Positions 34,820 through 43,727 of a DNA stretch of 64,000 bases are shown piece by piece. Source of the DNA: Thalassomonas viridans (GTDB lineage: Bacteria; Pseudomonadota; Gammaproteobacteria; Enterobacterales; Alteromonadaceae). The position numbers and the translations under genes are program-made. Every line of letters starts with the position of its first letter. Within the stretch, counting starts at the first letter, position 1. The notes beneath the pieces are model-generated. The model worked only from the letters and a program-made list of their open reading frames with translations. It had not been told where the DNA came from and did not search any database. The DNA lies in contig NZ_CP059733.1 in NCBI RefSeq assembly GCF_000948985.2, positions 5,394,001 to 5,458,000 on the forward strand, in the 5' to 3' direction.

Positions 34820-35485
34820 ATGCCATGTGTTCGTTTCGCCAAAATGCCCATTTTCCATCCGGCCTCTGCGGCCGTGGTCAGTTATGAAGTGTTATTAAGG
34901 CAATGTGGCGACTTAAACCTGAATGACTTTAACCAGAATCCGCATTTATTTCACCAATATCATCACCAGCTTATCAATCAGCTGCGAGAGTTAGACCTGG
35001 CAGGAAAAATAAGGAGCCGGGGCCAGAAACTCTTTATCAACCTGTTACCCCAACAGCTGGCCTCTTCCCAGGCTATGGAGGCCATTCAGGCGCTGCACAG
35101 GCCACCGCATTACCCGTTAGTGATTGAAATAACCGAGGGCGAACTCAGCACTGAACCTGCCGACATGCTTGCATCCTTAAACCCCATACGTACCAGCGGT
35201 TGCCAGCTTGCCATTGATGACTTTGGTTATGGTCATTCCAATTTTTACCGGCTGCTGGAGTTTTCCCCACAAATAATCAAACTTGATCAGGCTTTTATTC
35301 AAGCGGATAACCGCCAGGAAAGCAGGCGCATGCAACTAAAGCAGCTGATCAGCCTGTTCCATCACTGGCAAAAAGAAGTGATTATCGAAGGGGTGGAAAG
35401 CAAAGAGCAATATAGCTTAAGCCAATGGCTTGGGGCCGATTATGTTCAGGGGTATTATTTTGGTAAGCCGGAAATGATTGAGTAG
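34820..35485 (+). CDS. EAL-domain protein (c-di-GMP phosphodiesterase-like)
   Basis: 221 residues from the ATG at 34820 (AAGGATATTTAT upstream). An EAL domain alone: SYEVLLR in place of EAL-L-R, NLLPQQL, EITEGE, IDDFGYGHSN (metal-binding Asp pair), IIKLDQAF (Lys), VIIEGVES (Glu) and QGYYFG. Most catalytic residues are kept; the EVL variant occurs in active and inactive members. Expected to hydrolyse or sense cyclic di-GMP in the cytoplasm, affecting motility or biofilm. No signal-receiver domain is fused. Confidence 0.85.
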   Translation: MPCVRFAKMPIFHPASAAVVSYEVLLRQCGDLNLNDFNQNPHLFHQYHHQLINQLRELDLAGKIRSRGQKLFINLLPQQLASSQAMEAIQALHRPPHYPLVIEITEGELSTEPADMLASLNPIRTSGCQLAIDDFGYGHSNFYRLLEFSPQIIKLDQAFIQADNRQESRRMQLKQLISLFHHWQKEVIIEGVESKEQYSLSQWLGADYVQGYYFGKPEMIE

Positions 35486-35504
35486 AGTCTGTGATATCAA
35501 GAAC

Positions 35505-35544
35505 AACAGCAAAAGCCTTAAAAGTTACCAGTGCTTTTGCTGTT
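35505..35544. terminator. Bidirectional hairpin between convergent genes
   Basis: AACAGCAAAAGC (35505-35516) pairs with GCTTTTGCTGTT (35533-35544). It sits between the EAL gene and the convergent porin gene. No strong T tract on either side beyond the stem itself. Confidence 0.5.
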
Positions 35545-35578
35545 ATCACTTCCCATAAGCTTAAAAATAGCGCCAGGG

Positions 35579-36721
35579 TTATAAATACATTTCCAGTCGT
35601 ATGGTCGGCAACCAGTAGTTTTGCGAGGCTTTGTCTTCGGCAACCAGGTTACGCCGCTGAATAGACGGCGTTAAATAAATATTCTTGTAAAGCGGCAGCC
35701 GATAATACACCTCCCATTCTCGGTTGATGTCCTGGTGAGCGCCGTCAAAGCGGGTAAAACTCATGCCATAACCCAGCACTCCGGGGTTCAGTGCACCGGT
35801 ATTTATTTTAGTTTCAAAGCTCAGGGAAAAGAACTGGCTGGGCCAGGCGGCATCCGGCTCAAGCGCTGAATCGAGTAACGACGAAGCCTGGCCGTAACGC
35901 ATATTAATATCACCGTAAGCACTTAAATAATCCAGGCTCAGATAAACCCCATAAGCCTGCACGTCATCGGCGCTGTTTTTCCAGTAGCCTAACCCCGCCT
36001 GATGGCTATAGCCGCTGTGTACCAGTTCGGCCGCGGCAAAAACACCTTTGCTGCCGGGTTTAAGGGAGAATAAGTCGGCATAGTTGCCGTCGTTTTCGGC
36101 AATACCGGCAGCGCTGCTCAGCACCAGGCGATAGCCTAAATTATCGAAAGCATTTAAATTCTGAAGGCGTCCAGACAGGGCATAATCGGGAAAAGCTATA
36201 GTGCCGTTGTTTACCAAACCTGCAGAGAGGAACTGGCTGGTTTCATCGTTAGCCACCTGGCTGCTGTCAATCAGGGTGGAAACTTCCATCAGGCCCAGTT
36301 GCCAGCCGGGTTCCCCTAGGGCATCCGCATCACCGAAAAGATAAAAGGCCGAAAACTGGCTGCGTCCGGTTGTTCTGCCGTCTCTAACTTTGCCCGAGGT
36401 GGTGCCGGCGTCGCTGTTGGCATTTTCAAAATTAACACTAACCCCGTTTACCTTAGGGTCACTGCTGTGTTCCAGCCAGAGAAAAAGGCCGAAATCGTCG
36501 AAATGGTGTTCCAGCTCAAGGTCAAGGGAATACAGGGCTTCGCTGCTTACCCCGGCTTTATTTGTTCCCTGAAAGCTGCTGGTTAAGCCCAGCTGAATTT
36601 CACTGTTTTTTGTTGCAGCAGCCGTTGCCGCCTGCGGCTGCTCAAAGCCGAAAATTTTATACGGCTGTAAAAAAACAATACATAAACCTATTTGAACCAA
36701 TACCTTGCGCACATTCGCCAC
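35579..36721 (-). CDS. OprB-type carbohydrate porin
   Basis: 380 residues with an N-terminal signal region (VLVQIGLCIVFLQPYKIFGF). Typical OprB features: QLGLTSSFQGTNKAG, then LELEHHFDDFGLFLWLEH, amphipathic strands throughout, QFFSLSFETKIN and a C-terminal strand ending in aromatic-rich RLEMYL. Outer-membrane sugar-selective channel. Likely monocistronic. Confidence 0.82.
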   Translation of the reverse strand: MANVRKVLVQIGLCIVFLQPYKIFGFEQPQAATAAATKNSEIQLGLTSSFQGTNKAGVSSEALYSLDLELEHHFDDFGLFLWLEHSSDPKVNGVSVNFENANSDAGTTSGKVRDGRTTGRSQFSAFYLFGDADALGEPGWQLGLMEVSTLIDSSQVANDETSQFLSAGLVNNGTIAFPDYALSGRLQNLNAFDNLGYRLVLSSAAGIAENDGNYADLFSLKPGSKGVFAAAELVHSGYSHQAGLGYWKNSADDVQAYGVYLSLDYLSAYGDINMRYGQASSLLDSALEPDAAWPSQFFSLSFETKINTGALNPGVLGYGMSFTRFDGAHQDINREWEVYYRLPLYKNIYLTPSIQRRNLVAEDKASQNYWLPTIRLEMYL

Positions 36722-36808
36722 AATAGCTTCCTCTTATGATAAATAATGAAACTATGGGGTAAATGCCCGCCCCAGACTCGGCTTTTCCCATGGACCTTTT
36801 AACAGCGT

Positions 36809-37444
36809 TTACACCGCATAAGCCGCCAGGCATAACCTGGGGTTGCCGGCTCTTTGCATCTGACACAGCCTGGCAATACTGCCGCTGCCGGTCATGGCAG
36901 TGTCGAGCAGATAACTGCATCTGGTGCTATTGTCCAGGGCTTTAAAGGCTTCAATTTCTTTATTTTCGAATGCGCCGAAAAAGGCGAAAGCCACGGTAAT
37001 ATTCAACTCAGGATTGGCTTTTTTCAGCGCTTCTATACGCTGCATGTCCGACTCAACCTTGAGCAGGTCTTTGCTTTTTGAAAATACGTTTTTGTTGCCG
37101 CAGCGGATCTCAAAATAATGCTCTCCGTCCGGTGTTTTCACCGAGAAATCAGCCCGGGATGCCAGGCGCTTTTCAGCCACCGGCTCTGCTGCTTTGCCGT
37201 TTTGGTAGCGTAAAAATTCCATGCTCTCCTGCTGCTCTTTTTTCTCTGCTGCAAGCTGTGCTGCCGGGTAATACACATCCGTTTGCAGCTCAAATTCACC
37301 GTCAGCCTGGTTATACAGATGCACCAACTCGGCGGTCATCCAGTGTTTCCAGCAATTTTTCAGGTTAATTTCCGACATGATCGCGTTAGCGCGGGCAAAG
37401 TCATATTCGTTTTGAACAAAGGACAGAAAGTTATACGCATTCAT
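36809..37444 (-). CDS. Hypothetical protein with possible PD-(D/E)XK-like core
   Basis: 211 residues, cytoplasmic. The segment SRADFSVKTPDGEHYFEIRCG has the D-x(n)-E-x-(K/R) spacing of PD-(D/E)XK nucleases and is followed by strands and helices in compatible order (ELNITVAFAFFGAF). The family is too diverse to be sure. The protein ends with several Cys residues. No operon partner. Alternative: a non-enzymatic protein with a chance match. Confidence 0.5.
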   Translation of the reverse strand: MNAYNFLSFVQNEYDFARANAIMSEINLKNCWKHWMTAELVHLYNQADGEFELQTDVYYPAAQLAAEKKEQQESMEFLRYQNGKAAEPVAEKRLASRADFSVKTPDGEHYFEIRCGNKNVFSKSKDLLKVESDMQRIEALKKANPELNITVAFAFFGAFENKEIEAFKALDNSTRCSYLLDTAMTGSGSIARLCQMQRAGNPRLCLAAYAV

Positions 37445-37669
37445 AAAGTAGGCTACCGGTTAAAAATGGAACCCGTAAATTAACAAAGAGGTATTGTCAA
37501 AACTCGGTTTTTCCTACGAAAAAAAACACCAAACCATAAAGAACACAGCAATAAGCACAACAACCCAAACCAACGCCCGCTTTTAGCTTATTTCCCCTAG
37601 TTTGATACTCCGTCACTCTTTAAGTTGTTACGGGTCTTGTTTTAAAAAGAGCAAAGCAAAGGAGCAATA

Positions 37670-38311
37670 ATGGACAAGGATAATTCAGTTAAATCAAATA
37701 ATTCAGACCGTCCCAAGCAGGAGCCAAAGGAACTCAACCTTGAAGATTATGAAATTATCGAGGTAAACGATCACCCTGACGGCAACCTGCCGGCATGTAA
37801 CCGGGTGGCGATAATCGTCGGCCAGTGGGCAATGCCGACCACGGTAGTATTGGTACTTATCACCTGCTTTTCCGGCTTTTACCTCAGTGAAGCCGCCTTC
37901 ACTCCTGTGGTCGGCATGATAGCCCCCGTAGTGATGGCCCTGATCATGGTGATCCGCGATGCCTCTGTCGGCAAAGAAGAAGATCCCACCGTCAAAGACA
38001 GGGAAAATGAACGCAAAGAGAGAAGTCAGCAATACCAGCATGAAAAAGACGTAACCCTGGCGAAAATGGGCCTGGATGAGAGGATAAAAAAGCAGGAGAT
38101 TTCCGAGCATGCCAGACAATTTGACATGATGCAGGCATCTACCAAGGAATTTTTCGAGCTGATCAAGGAAATGAATGCCAGAATGACCCAGCAAATGACT
38201 AAGCCTAAATCCACCGAACTTGCCGTAGGGGAGACTAAAGTGGTTATCAGCGACGGTAGCAGTAAAGTCCAAACCCGGGCTGGCGCCAATGCGGTTACAA
38301 CGGAAGAGTAA
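37670..38311 (+). CDS. Two-TM protein with cytoplasmic coiled coil (holin-like layout)
   Basis: 213 residues, start after AAAGGAGCAATA. Polar acidic N-terminus, two membrane segments at ~60-78 and ~80-94 (VVLVLITCFSGFYLSEAAFT, VVGMIAPVVMALIMVI), then a charged coiled-coil tail (DRENERKERSQQYQHEKDVT). The layout is holin- or scaffold-like. A convergent muramidase gene lies 245 bases away, which makes a lysis-type role thinkable but unproven. Not matched to a named family. Confidence 0.55.
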   Translation: MDKDNSVKSNNSDRPKQEPKELNLEDYEIIEVNDHPDGNLPACNRVAIIVGQWAMPTTVVLVLITCFSGFYLSEAAFTPVVGMIAPVVMALIMVIRDASVGKEEDPTVKDRENERKERSQQYQHEKDVTLAKMGLDERIKKQEISEHARQFDMMQASTKEFFELIKEMNARMTQQMTKPKSTELAVGETKVVISDGSSKVQTRAGANAVTTEE

Positions 38312-38556
38312 GCCTCTCCTTCAGACCTTACTGAGGAAATTCATGGCGACTTTCCTCATTTTGCCTGCCCAGGCAAAAGCTCTTGATAATAACGCCCAAA
38401 TATTTTTAGTCGCGATATGTAAACAGAAATGGTTTTAAACGGGGTAATGCCAGATAAACAGCAGCACCTAAAAGCGGAAGAATCTCAAACAGGAGACATA
38501 AAGCAAACCCGGGCAGACAAGATTAACTTAACCGGCCCGGATGTAGATCAGAAGAA

Positions 38557-39150
38557 TTAACTTTCCAAAAAAGCCATACGGCGGTTAAAGCGGTCTTGCG
38601 GCACGTTCGGCCAGTTTTCCCGGGTGGTAAGCACTTGTTTATAGCCGTCAAGATCATTAGCGGCAACAAGCGCCTGAATAAGCTTTCTGCTGGCCGGGGT
38701 ATAATCGCCGCGATACCTGAGGTCAATCAGCACATCTTTGATTTTGTCATCAAGCCCTTCCCAATCAACCTCGCCGTAGGCCGCCACGCAGTCGGCTTTA
38801 TCACAAATACGCTGCACGTCCCGGCTTAGCTCGTCGTAGGTCTGTTTAAACAGCACTTCTTGTGCTTCCATGGTAATTTCAAAATCACTCAAGCCCTGCT
38901 TGTCGATAAAAGCTTTGGCCTCTGTACCGCTAAGGCCCGCTGCCTGACCAAGTATGCCTGCCTGCTCTGGCGCTACCCCGGCGGCAAGTAAGTCGGCACG
39001 AATCTTATCTTCGCTTTTTTCTTTCATATCATAACCGCGCCCTATGGTGAGTCCGGAACTTTCACCCGGTACATGCAGCTTACGGCTGTGGTAGGGACCG
39101 CCTTCCATGCCTTCGGCTTCATAAGTTAATAATCCTTGGGTAATCGCCAT
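38557..39150 (-). CDS. Pesticin/T4-lysozyme-type muramidase
   Basis: 197 residues without a signal peptide. N-terminal LLTYEAEGMEGGPYHSRKLH gives the catalytic Glu context and SSGLTIGRGYDM the T/D region of the pesticin C-terminal domain, which has the T4 lysozyme fold. The later NWPNVPQDRFNRRMAF is the usual terminal motif. It should cleave peptidoglycan glycan strands if delivered to the periplasm. Lack of a signal implies holin-type or secretion-system delivery. It could be a bacteriocin or effector domain. Confidence 0.7.
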   Translation of the reverse strand: MAITQGLLTYEAEGMEGGPYHSRKLHVPGESSGLTIGRGYDMKEKSEDKIRADLLAAGVAPEQAGILGQAAGLSGTEAKAFIDKQGLSDFEITMEAQEVLFKQTYDELSRDVQRICDKADCVAAYGEVDWEGLDDKIKDVLIDLRYRGDYTPASRKLIQALVAANDLDGYKQVLTTRENWPNVPQDRFNRRMAFLES

Positions 39151-39611
39151 GATTAAACTCCTGATATCTGTTTATTTATATAGACAAAATTGTTCACCCC
39201 GGATAAAAAAGTGGGAATACATGAACCCCGGGCCCACCTGGCCCAAAGCTACAAACCATGTTATTCCCACAACAACAATCGACTTTTAGGGAGTGAAGTA
39301 GATTGGCGCCGGCCCGGTGAAGTAACGTACCACTAAACAAGCAGTAACCGGCCCGGCATAACATCCGGAGTAACTACTCCCCGGATGCAAGCTAATTTAC
39401 CTGTAAGCCCTAAAAGAGACTCGTCTGAAACCGGTAAAAATACCGGTAAAAACAGGAATGAAGGGAGCCGGGAACATAAGCGCATTAACTTAGCCCGGAG
39501 ATATGAAATAGTCGCCTCCCCAACAGGGGAGGCTGCTTCAGACTTGAATAAAAACACATGATTAATGATAGGTTTTCTTATCATTAATTAAGATAAGGAT
39601 AAAAAGCGAGG
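39151..39611. other. Intergenic region
   Basis: About 460 bases. A 39333-39584 minus frame lacks support. AATCATTAATG-type short repeats near 39560-39600 (TTAATGATA...TATCATTAATTA) form an AT-rich inverted repeat that may be part of a promoter or terminator. Confidence 0.3.
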
Positions 39612-40010
39612 TTAACTGACTTCATCAAATTTTTTATAAAGTATGGTTTCTTCCTTGCGGATCCTCTGGCTTAACGTGGCAAAGAGCCCTCCAAACTCTT
39701 TGGCAAACTCAATGCCTGACCCACCGTCGGCATATTTATCGAAAAAAGCCAAGGCACTGGCTGAAACCTTGTCCATGTCGGCAGCGAAAACATCCAGGGT
39801 ACGTTTTAAACTGCTATTACTTTGCGCCGCACGGTTCAGCGCCGGGTATAACAGGCGGTCTTCCTTTTCCAGGTGCGCCAGCAAACCCTTCTTGACTGCC
39901 AGTAAGGCCTCCCGCCCCCGAGGCGACTGGATACCTAACTGTTTTGCTTTATTCAGCGCCATGGTTATCTCAACATGCTCGGCGGTTAATTCCTTGATCA
40001 GAGCTGACAT
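39612..40010 (-). CDS. Hemerythrin-like domain protein
   Basis: 132 residues, all helical. Metal-ligand pattern of the HHE family: H in TAEHVEITMAL, H-x-x-x-E in LLAHLEKEDRLLYP and E in RIRKEETILYKKF; one expected His is replaced or shifted. Such proteins bind a di-iron centre for oxygen or nitric-oxide sensing or handling. Cytoplasmic, monocistronic. Confidence 0.7.
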   Translation of the reverse strand: MSALIKELTAEHVEITMALNKAKQLGIQSPRGREALLAVKKGLLAHLEKEDRLLYPALNRAAQSNSSLKRTLDVFAADMDKVSASALAFFDKYADGGSGIEFAKEFGGLFATLSQRIRKEETILYKKFDEVS

Positions 40011-40147
40011 AATTTTCCTTAATGCTTATTTTCCAGACCAAAATCTTAACCAAAACAAGCTCAGGATAATCGGTGCTTAGTGGCAGTTAGCAGGTAAATT
40101 TTCGGTAGAAATCCGGCTAAAGTCAGTCAAGATACGCGATCTACAGG

Positions 40148-41116
40148 CTAATATTCAAAACCGTCGATAAAAGCTTTACGGGACACAAAACTCAGACTGC
40201 CTTGTCGGCTGACCCGTAGCTTGTTAGCTGCTTTTTTCCAGCTGTTGAGGGATGGAGTACCGGCATTAGTGCCAAGGTGGCGCTGATAAAAATAGGCTTC
40301 CGCTTCTTTGGCATTTTTAGGCGCCTTACCTTTAAGTTTGATAATGCCGGCACTGGAGTAATAACGATTTTCACGCTGCTCCTTAAACCAGGATAAAAAC
40401 AGGGCTTTTGCCTGCTCTGAACGGTAAACCAATACCTCCTCCCCCGTTGCCTGCGGATTTATCACCCGCACCCCGGCCCGAATATTAACCTCCCGGGTTA
40501 ACAGGAGTTTACGCTCCACCTGCCAGCAACCGACAACGTCATGCCAGGGCAGTTTATCTATGGCGACATCTCCGTATAGCTGCCTGGGGCTGCACCAGCC
40601 GTGCTCCCCTTTGCCCCGGGGATCGTAGGGGTAGTAACTGTCTATCACCCCGCAATCGTCTGGGTTAATCAGCCTGTGTACCTGTCTTTGCATCCGGTCG
40701 AGATCGCAATAACCGCCGGTCAGCTCCACCGCGTACAGGTAAACTTTTTCCTGGCCCTTATTCGGGTAACCGGGGTAAAAAAGCGCCCCCGGGATAGTTT
40801 TTGATAAGCCAATAACGCTTTGCCGGTCGACACAATTTTCCAGGCCGCCGCCAAACCAGCTAAAACCTGTTTTTTTCACCGGCAGCAGCAATTGCTGCTG
40901 TACTTGCTCGGGAGAGCGGGGGTCGCAGCGCCAAAACACCCGGCTCGGCTCGGCAAGCTCGGGATAAAGATTAATAATGCCCACCCTGTCGCTTAAATTG
41001 AAGGTGACACTGTTTTCCTTGCGCCCAGGCAAGGCATTTTTTTCCAGCAAAGCACGGTAGCTATGGCCCAGGGCCTCGTATACGGTATGGTAACCAGTTG
41101 ATTTTTTTTCAGACAT
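40148..41116 (-). CDS. Putative ADP-ribosyltransferase-fold protein
   Basis: 322 residues from the ATG at 41116 (CCAGGAGTGTTT upstream); a longer frame to 41197 lacks a ribosome site. The central region follows the order of R-S-E class ADP-ribosyltransferases: RVFWRCDPRSPEQV (NAD-binding Arg, residue 63), VIGLSKT (Ser region, ~105), KVYLYAVELTGGYCDL and RQLYGDVAIDKLPWHDVVGC, which matches the final Q-x-E segment but with Asp at 183 where Glu is usual. A C-terminal ~120-residue domain is unknown. If active it would modify a protein or nucleic acid; no immunity gene is obvious. No secretion signal. Confidence 0.45.
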   Translation of the reverse strand: MSEKKSTGYHTVYEALGHSYRALLEKNALPGRKENSVTFNLSDRVGIINLYPELAEPSRVFWRCDPRSPEQVQQQLLLPVKKTGFSWFGGGLENCVDRQSVIGLSKTIPGALFYPGYPNKGQEKVYLYAVELTGGYCDLDRMQRQVHRLINPDDCGVIDSYYPYDPRGKGEHGWCSPRQLYGDVAIDKLPWHDVVGCWQVERKLLLTREVNIRAGVRVINPQATGEEVLVYRSEQAKALFLSWFKEQRENRYYSSAGIIKLKGKAPKNAKEAEAYFYQRHLGTNAGTPSLNSWKKAANKLRVSRQGSLSFVSRKAFIDGFEY

Positions 41117-41295
41117 AAACACTCCTGGGCATCGAAAAAACTGACGAAGTGCGTATTGCGAAATAGGGTAACGACTAAGGTAGGGATACTTCATCAAACG
41201 GCAACCAGTGTAACAGCCAAGCTCAAAGTCACTTGGTAAAAGCCACGATTAACGCGGGGAAATAAATGCCGTTAGCCGTTTACCGACAAATCAAA

Positions 41296-42483
41296 CTAGC
41301 CCTGACAATATAAATCCAAATCAGGCACTTGGGCTGTCCGGCATGACCCCTTTTCTTGATGGCAGTCTTTAAGGTAGTTGCCGGTCGCCCTGGCAAAGTT
41401 GCGATACACCACAGGCAAGTCAAATCCCTGTTTTTTTGCCCTGTGCTCGCGCATATAAACAATAGACTGATGAGTGGTACGCACCGCCTGCTCTCCGGGC
41501 AAAATGCCGAGTTCGAGATAATCCACCGCCATTTTCGCGGCTTCGCTGCCCTGCTCCAACGGCGAAACCCCCAAAGCAAAATAACCGCCGTCTTCGACAA
41601 AAAATCCATAAGTGCCGATCGCCGGAATCTTGCTGTTGGCCAGCATCCATTGAATTAAATCCCGGGGAGCAATACGCTTACTGCCCTTATCAGCCCGGCA
41701 TTTCACGGTATGGTACAAGGTAAATAACAGCAAATCCCCCTGGCGGTTGGCTTGTCGTATCTGCTGTTGCCAGTCGGCAAGCGTCACTATTACAGGATAT
41801 TCAATATCAATCGCCAGCGGTTCTAATGCCCGGGCCAGCTCGCGCAGAGAGTGCTTAAGGTTAAATGTACTGGTCACCGAATCATCTACCGGGGCAATAA
41901 TTTTCAGTTGCTCTTTTGCCAGCTGATTTTTCACCTCCAGCAGGCTAAGGCTTAAAAACTTGGCATCCATCGGATCTAATATACCGCCGATATGCGGTTG
42001 CCCGCTGAATCCATAATCTTTCGGCTCAGCACCGACACCGGCAAAAATAATTTTCATTGCTGAATGGCGGCGGTAACATTCTCCCAGGGCGAGCAAGCGC
42101 TGCTTTAACTTAAACACCTCTGCCGGGTCAAGTATCGCGACATTGACATAGCACCCGGATACCAGGCTTTGGGCGTTATCATCAACGGCGATCACCACAT
42201 CCGGCGACCAGTTGTCTATCTGCTTTTTTACCCGCCGGGCAGCCTGTTTTTTAAACTTGTCGCTTGAGTGCTTTTTAGTGTCCATATAAAAGTGGCGGAC
42301 TTCATAATGCCAGGGGGCCAGGGTCCTGCTGATGGCGCTGTCAATTTCCCGGGTCCAGGAAAAATCATTGGCATAACTTTGCACCACCAACACCCGCGGC
42401 CGCTGCAACGACTGCCAGATTAAAAAAACACTCAATAACGAGAAAAAAGTGATTTTCAGCAAATCATTTATTTTAGCTAGCAT
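41296..42483 (-). CDS. Membrane-anchored ABC-type substrate-binding-like protein (second copy)
   Basis: 395 residues from the ATG at 42483 (GGAGTGCCGGAT upstream). One N-terminal membrane anchor (LLKITFFSLLSVFLIWQSLQ), then a two-lobed periplasmic binding fold: RVLVVQSYANDFSW, DNWSPDVVIAVDDNAQSLV, MKIIFAGVGAEPKDYGF and EQLKIIAPVDDSV. It matches the ABC_sub_bind (BMP/tryptophan-type) class used both by transporters and as sensor domains. No ABC permease or ATPase is encoded nearby, so a sensory or presenting role is more likely. Last gene of the operon, paralogue of 42528. Confidence 0.72.
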   Translation of the reverse strand: MLAKINDLLKITFFSLLSVFLIWQSLQRPRVLVVQSYANDFSWTREIDSAISRTLAPWHYEVRHFYMDTKKHSSDKFKKQAARRVKKQIDNWSPDVVIAVDDNAQSLVSGCYVNVAILDPAEVFKLKQRLLALGECYRRHSAMKIIFAGVGAEPKDYGFSGQPHIGGILDPMDAKFLSLSLLEVKNQLAKEQLKIIAPVDDSVTSTFNLKHSLRELARALEPLAIDIEYPVIVTLADWQQQIRQANRQGDLLLFTLYHTVKCRADKGSKRIAPRDLIQWMLANSKIPAIGTYGFFVEDGGYFALGVSPLEQGSEAAKMAVDYLELGILPGEQAVRTTHQSIVYMREHRAKKQGFDLPVVYRNFARATGNYLKDCHQEKGSCRTAQVPDLDLYCQG

Positions 42484-42527
42484 ATCCGGCACTCCCTTGC
42501 TGCAGACAATTTTGTTCAAGCCAGGGA

Positions 42528-43727
42528 TTAACTCTGACAATACAGCTGAAAATCCGGCACTTTATGCTCATCAGCAGCACATTTGTTAAGACCGGCGTTA
42601 CACTCGCTGATATAGTTCTCTGTCGCCCGGGCAAAATTGCGGTAAATAATAGGCAACTCAAAGCCCTGCTTTTCCGACCTGTGCTCCCTCATATAAATAA
42701 TCGACTGCTGCGTGGTTTTCATATCCTGCTCGCCGGGCAGTATGCCCCGCTCTAAATAATCCACCGCCATATTGGCGGCAACCGTGCCCTGCTCAAAGGG
42801 AGACACGCCGATGGAGAGCAGGCCGCCGTCTTCAACAAAAAAGCCCCAGGCACCGATAGAGGGGATCTGGCTGTTGGCCATGGTCCATTGAATTAAGTTC
42901 CTGGGGGGAATACGTTTCGCCTTATCGTCCGCCTCACAGCGCACCGTGTGATACAGGGTAAACAACAGCAAATCCCCCTGCTCGTTGGCCTGTAAAATAT
43001 TGCGCTGCCAGTCTTCGGCGGTCACCGACACCTTATGCTCCAAAGTGATATTGAGCGGCGCCAGCGTTTCAGACAAAGAGCGGAAGGCATTTTTCACGTT
43101 GTAGTGGCTGGTGGTGGAATTGTCCACCGGGGCAATAATTTTTAAGGACGACTTGTCCAGGCCGGATTTTACCATTTCCAGGGTATCCCTTAACGCCGGT
43201 ACGTCCACCCGCTCGGTAATGCCGCCGATATGCTTCTGCCCGGTAAAGCCGTAGTCTTTCGGCTCGGCTCCTACCCCGGCATAAATCACCATCATCTCGG
43301 AGTGGTTTTCATAACAGTCGCCAAAGTCGGGAAAATCCGCTTTAAACAGCGCCAACTCTTGTGGGGTCAAATCCAGCAGTTCAACGTCTACATAACAGGT
43401 GGAAACCAGGCTTTGGGCATTGTCGTCCACGGCAATCAAGACATTCGGCGACCAGTCATCAATTTGTTTTCTGACCAGGCTGCCGGCAATTTTTTTAAAC
43501 TTGCTGTCGGAGTGGTTCTTGGTGTCCATGTAATAATAACGCACGTCGTAAAGCTGCTTATTCAGCACCTGGCGGATGGCATGGTCGATGTCTTCGGTCC
43601 AGGAAAACTCATTGGTATAGCTTTGCACCACCAGCACCCTGGGCCTTTGTATGGTTTCCCAAATCAGGTACAGCACCAGGCTGATAAAAAAACAAATTTT
43701 AAAGGCATTGTTCACTTTACTGCTCAT
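42528..43727 (-). CDS. Membrane-anchored ABC-type substrate-binding-like protein (first copy)
   Basis: 399 residues from the ATG at 43727, whose A is shared with the stop of the upstream transporter gene (TAATG), implying translational coupling; GGAGATTTTATA precedes it. Anchor FKICFFISLVLYLIWETIQR, then the same two-lobed fold as the downstream paralogue (RVLVVQSYTNEFSWTEDIDH, VLIAVDDNAQSLVSTCYVDV, GVGAEPKDYGFTGQKHIGGI). Conserved Cys residues in both copies suggest a shared disulfide. Coupling to an anion transporter suggests it binds the same or a related solute. Confidence 0.72.
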   Translation of the reverse strand: MSSKVNNAFKICFFISLVLYLIWETIQRPRVLVVQSYTNEFSWTEDIDHAIRQVLNKQLYDVRYYYMDTKNHSDSKFKKIAGSLVRKQIDDWSPNVLIAVDDNAQSLVSTCYVDVELLDLTPQELALFKADFPDFGDCYENHSEMMVIYAGVGAEPKDYGFTGQKHIGGITERVDVPALRDTLEMVKSGLDKSSLKIIAPVDNSTTSHYNVKNAFRSLSETLAPLNITLEHKVSVTAEDWQRNILQANEQGDLLLFTLYHTVRCEADDKAKRIPPRNLIQWTMANSQIPSIGAWGFFVEDGGLLSIGVSPFEQGTVAANMAVDYLERGILPGEQDMKTTQQSIIYMREHRSEKQGFELPIIYRNFARATENYISECNAGLNKCAADEHKVPDFQLYCQS

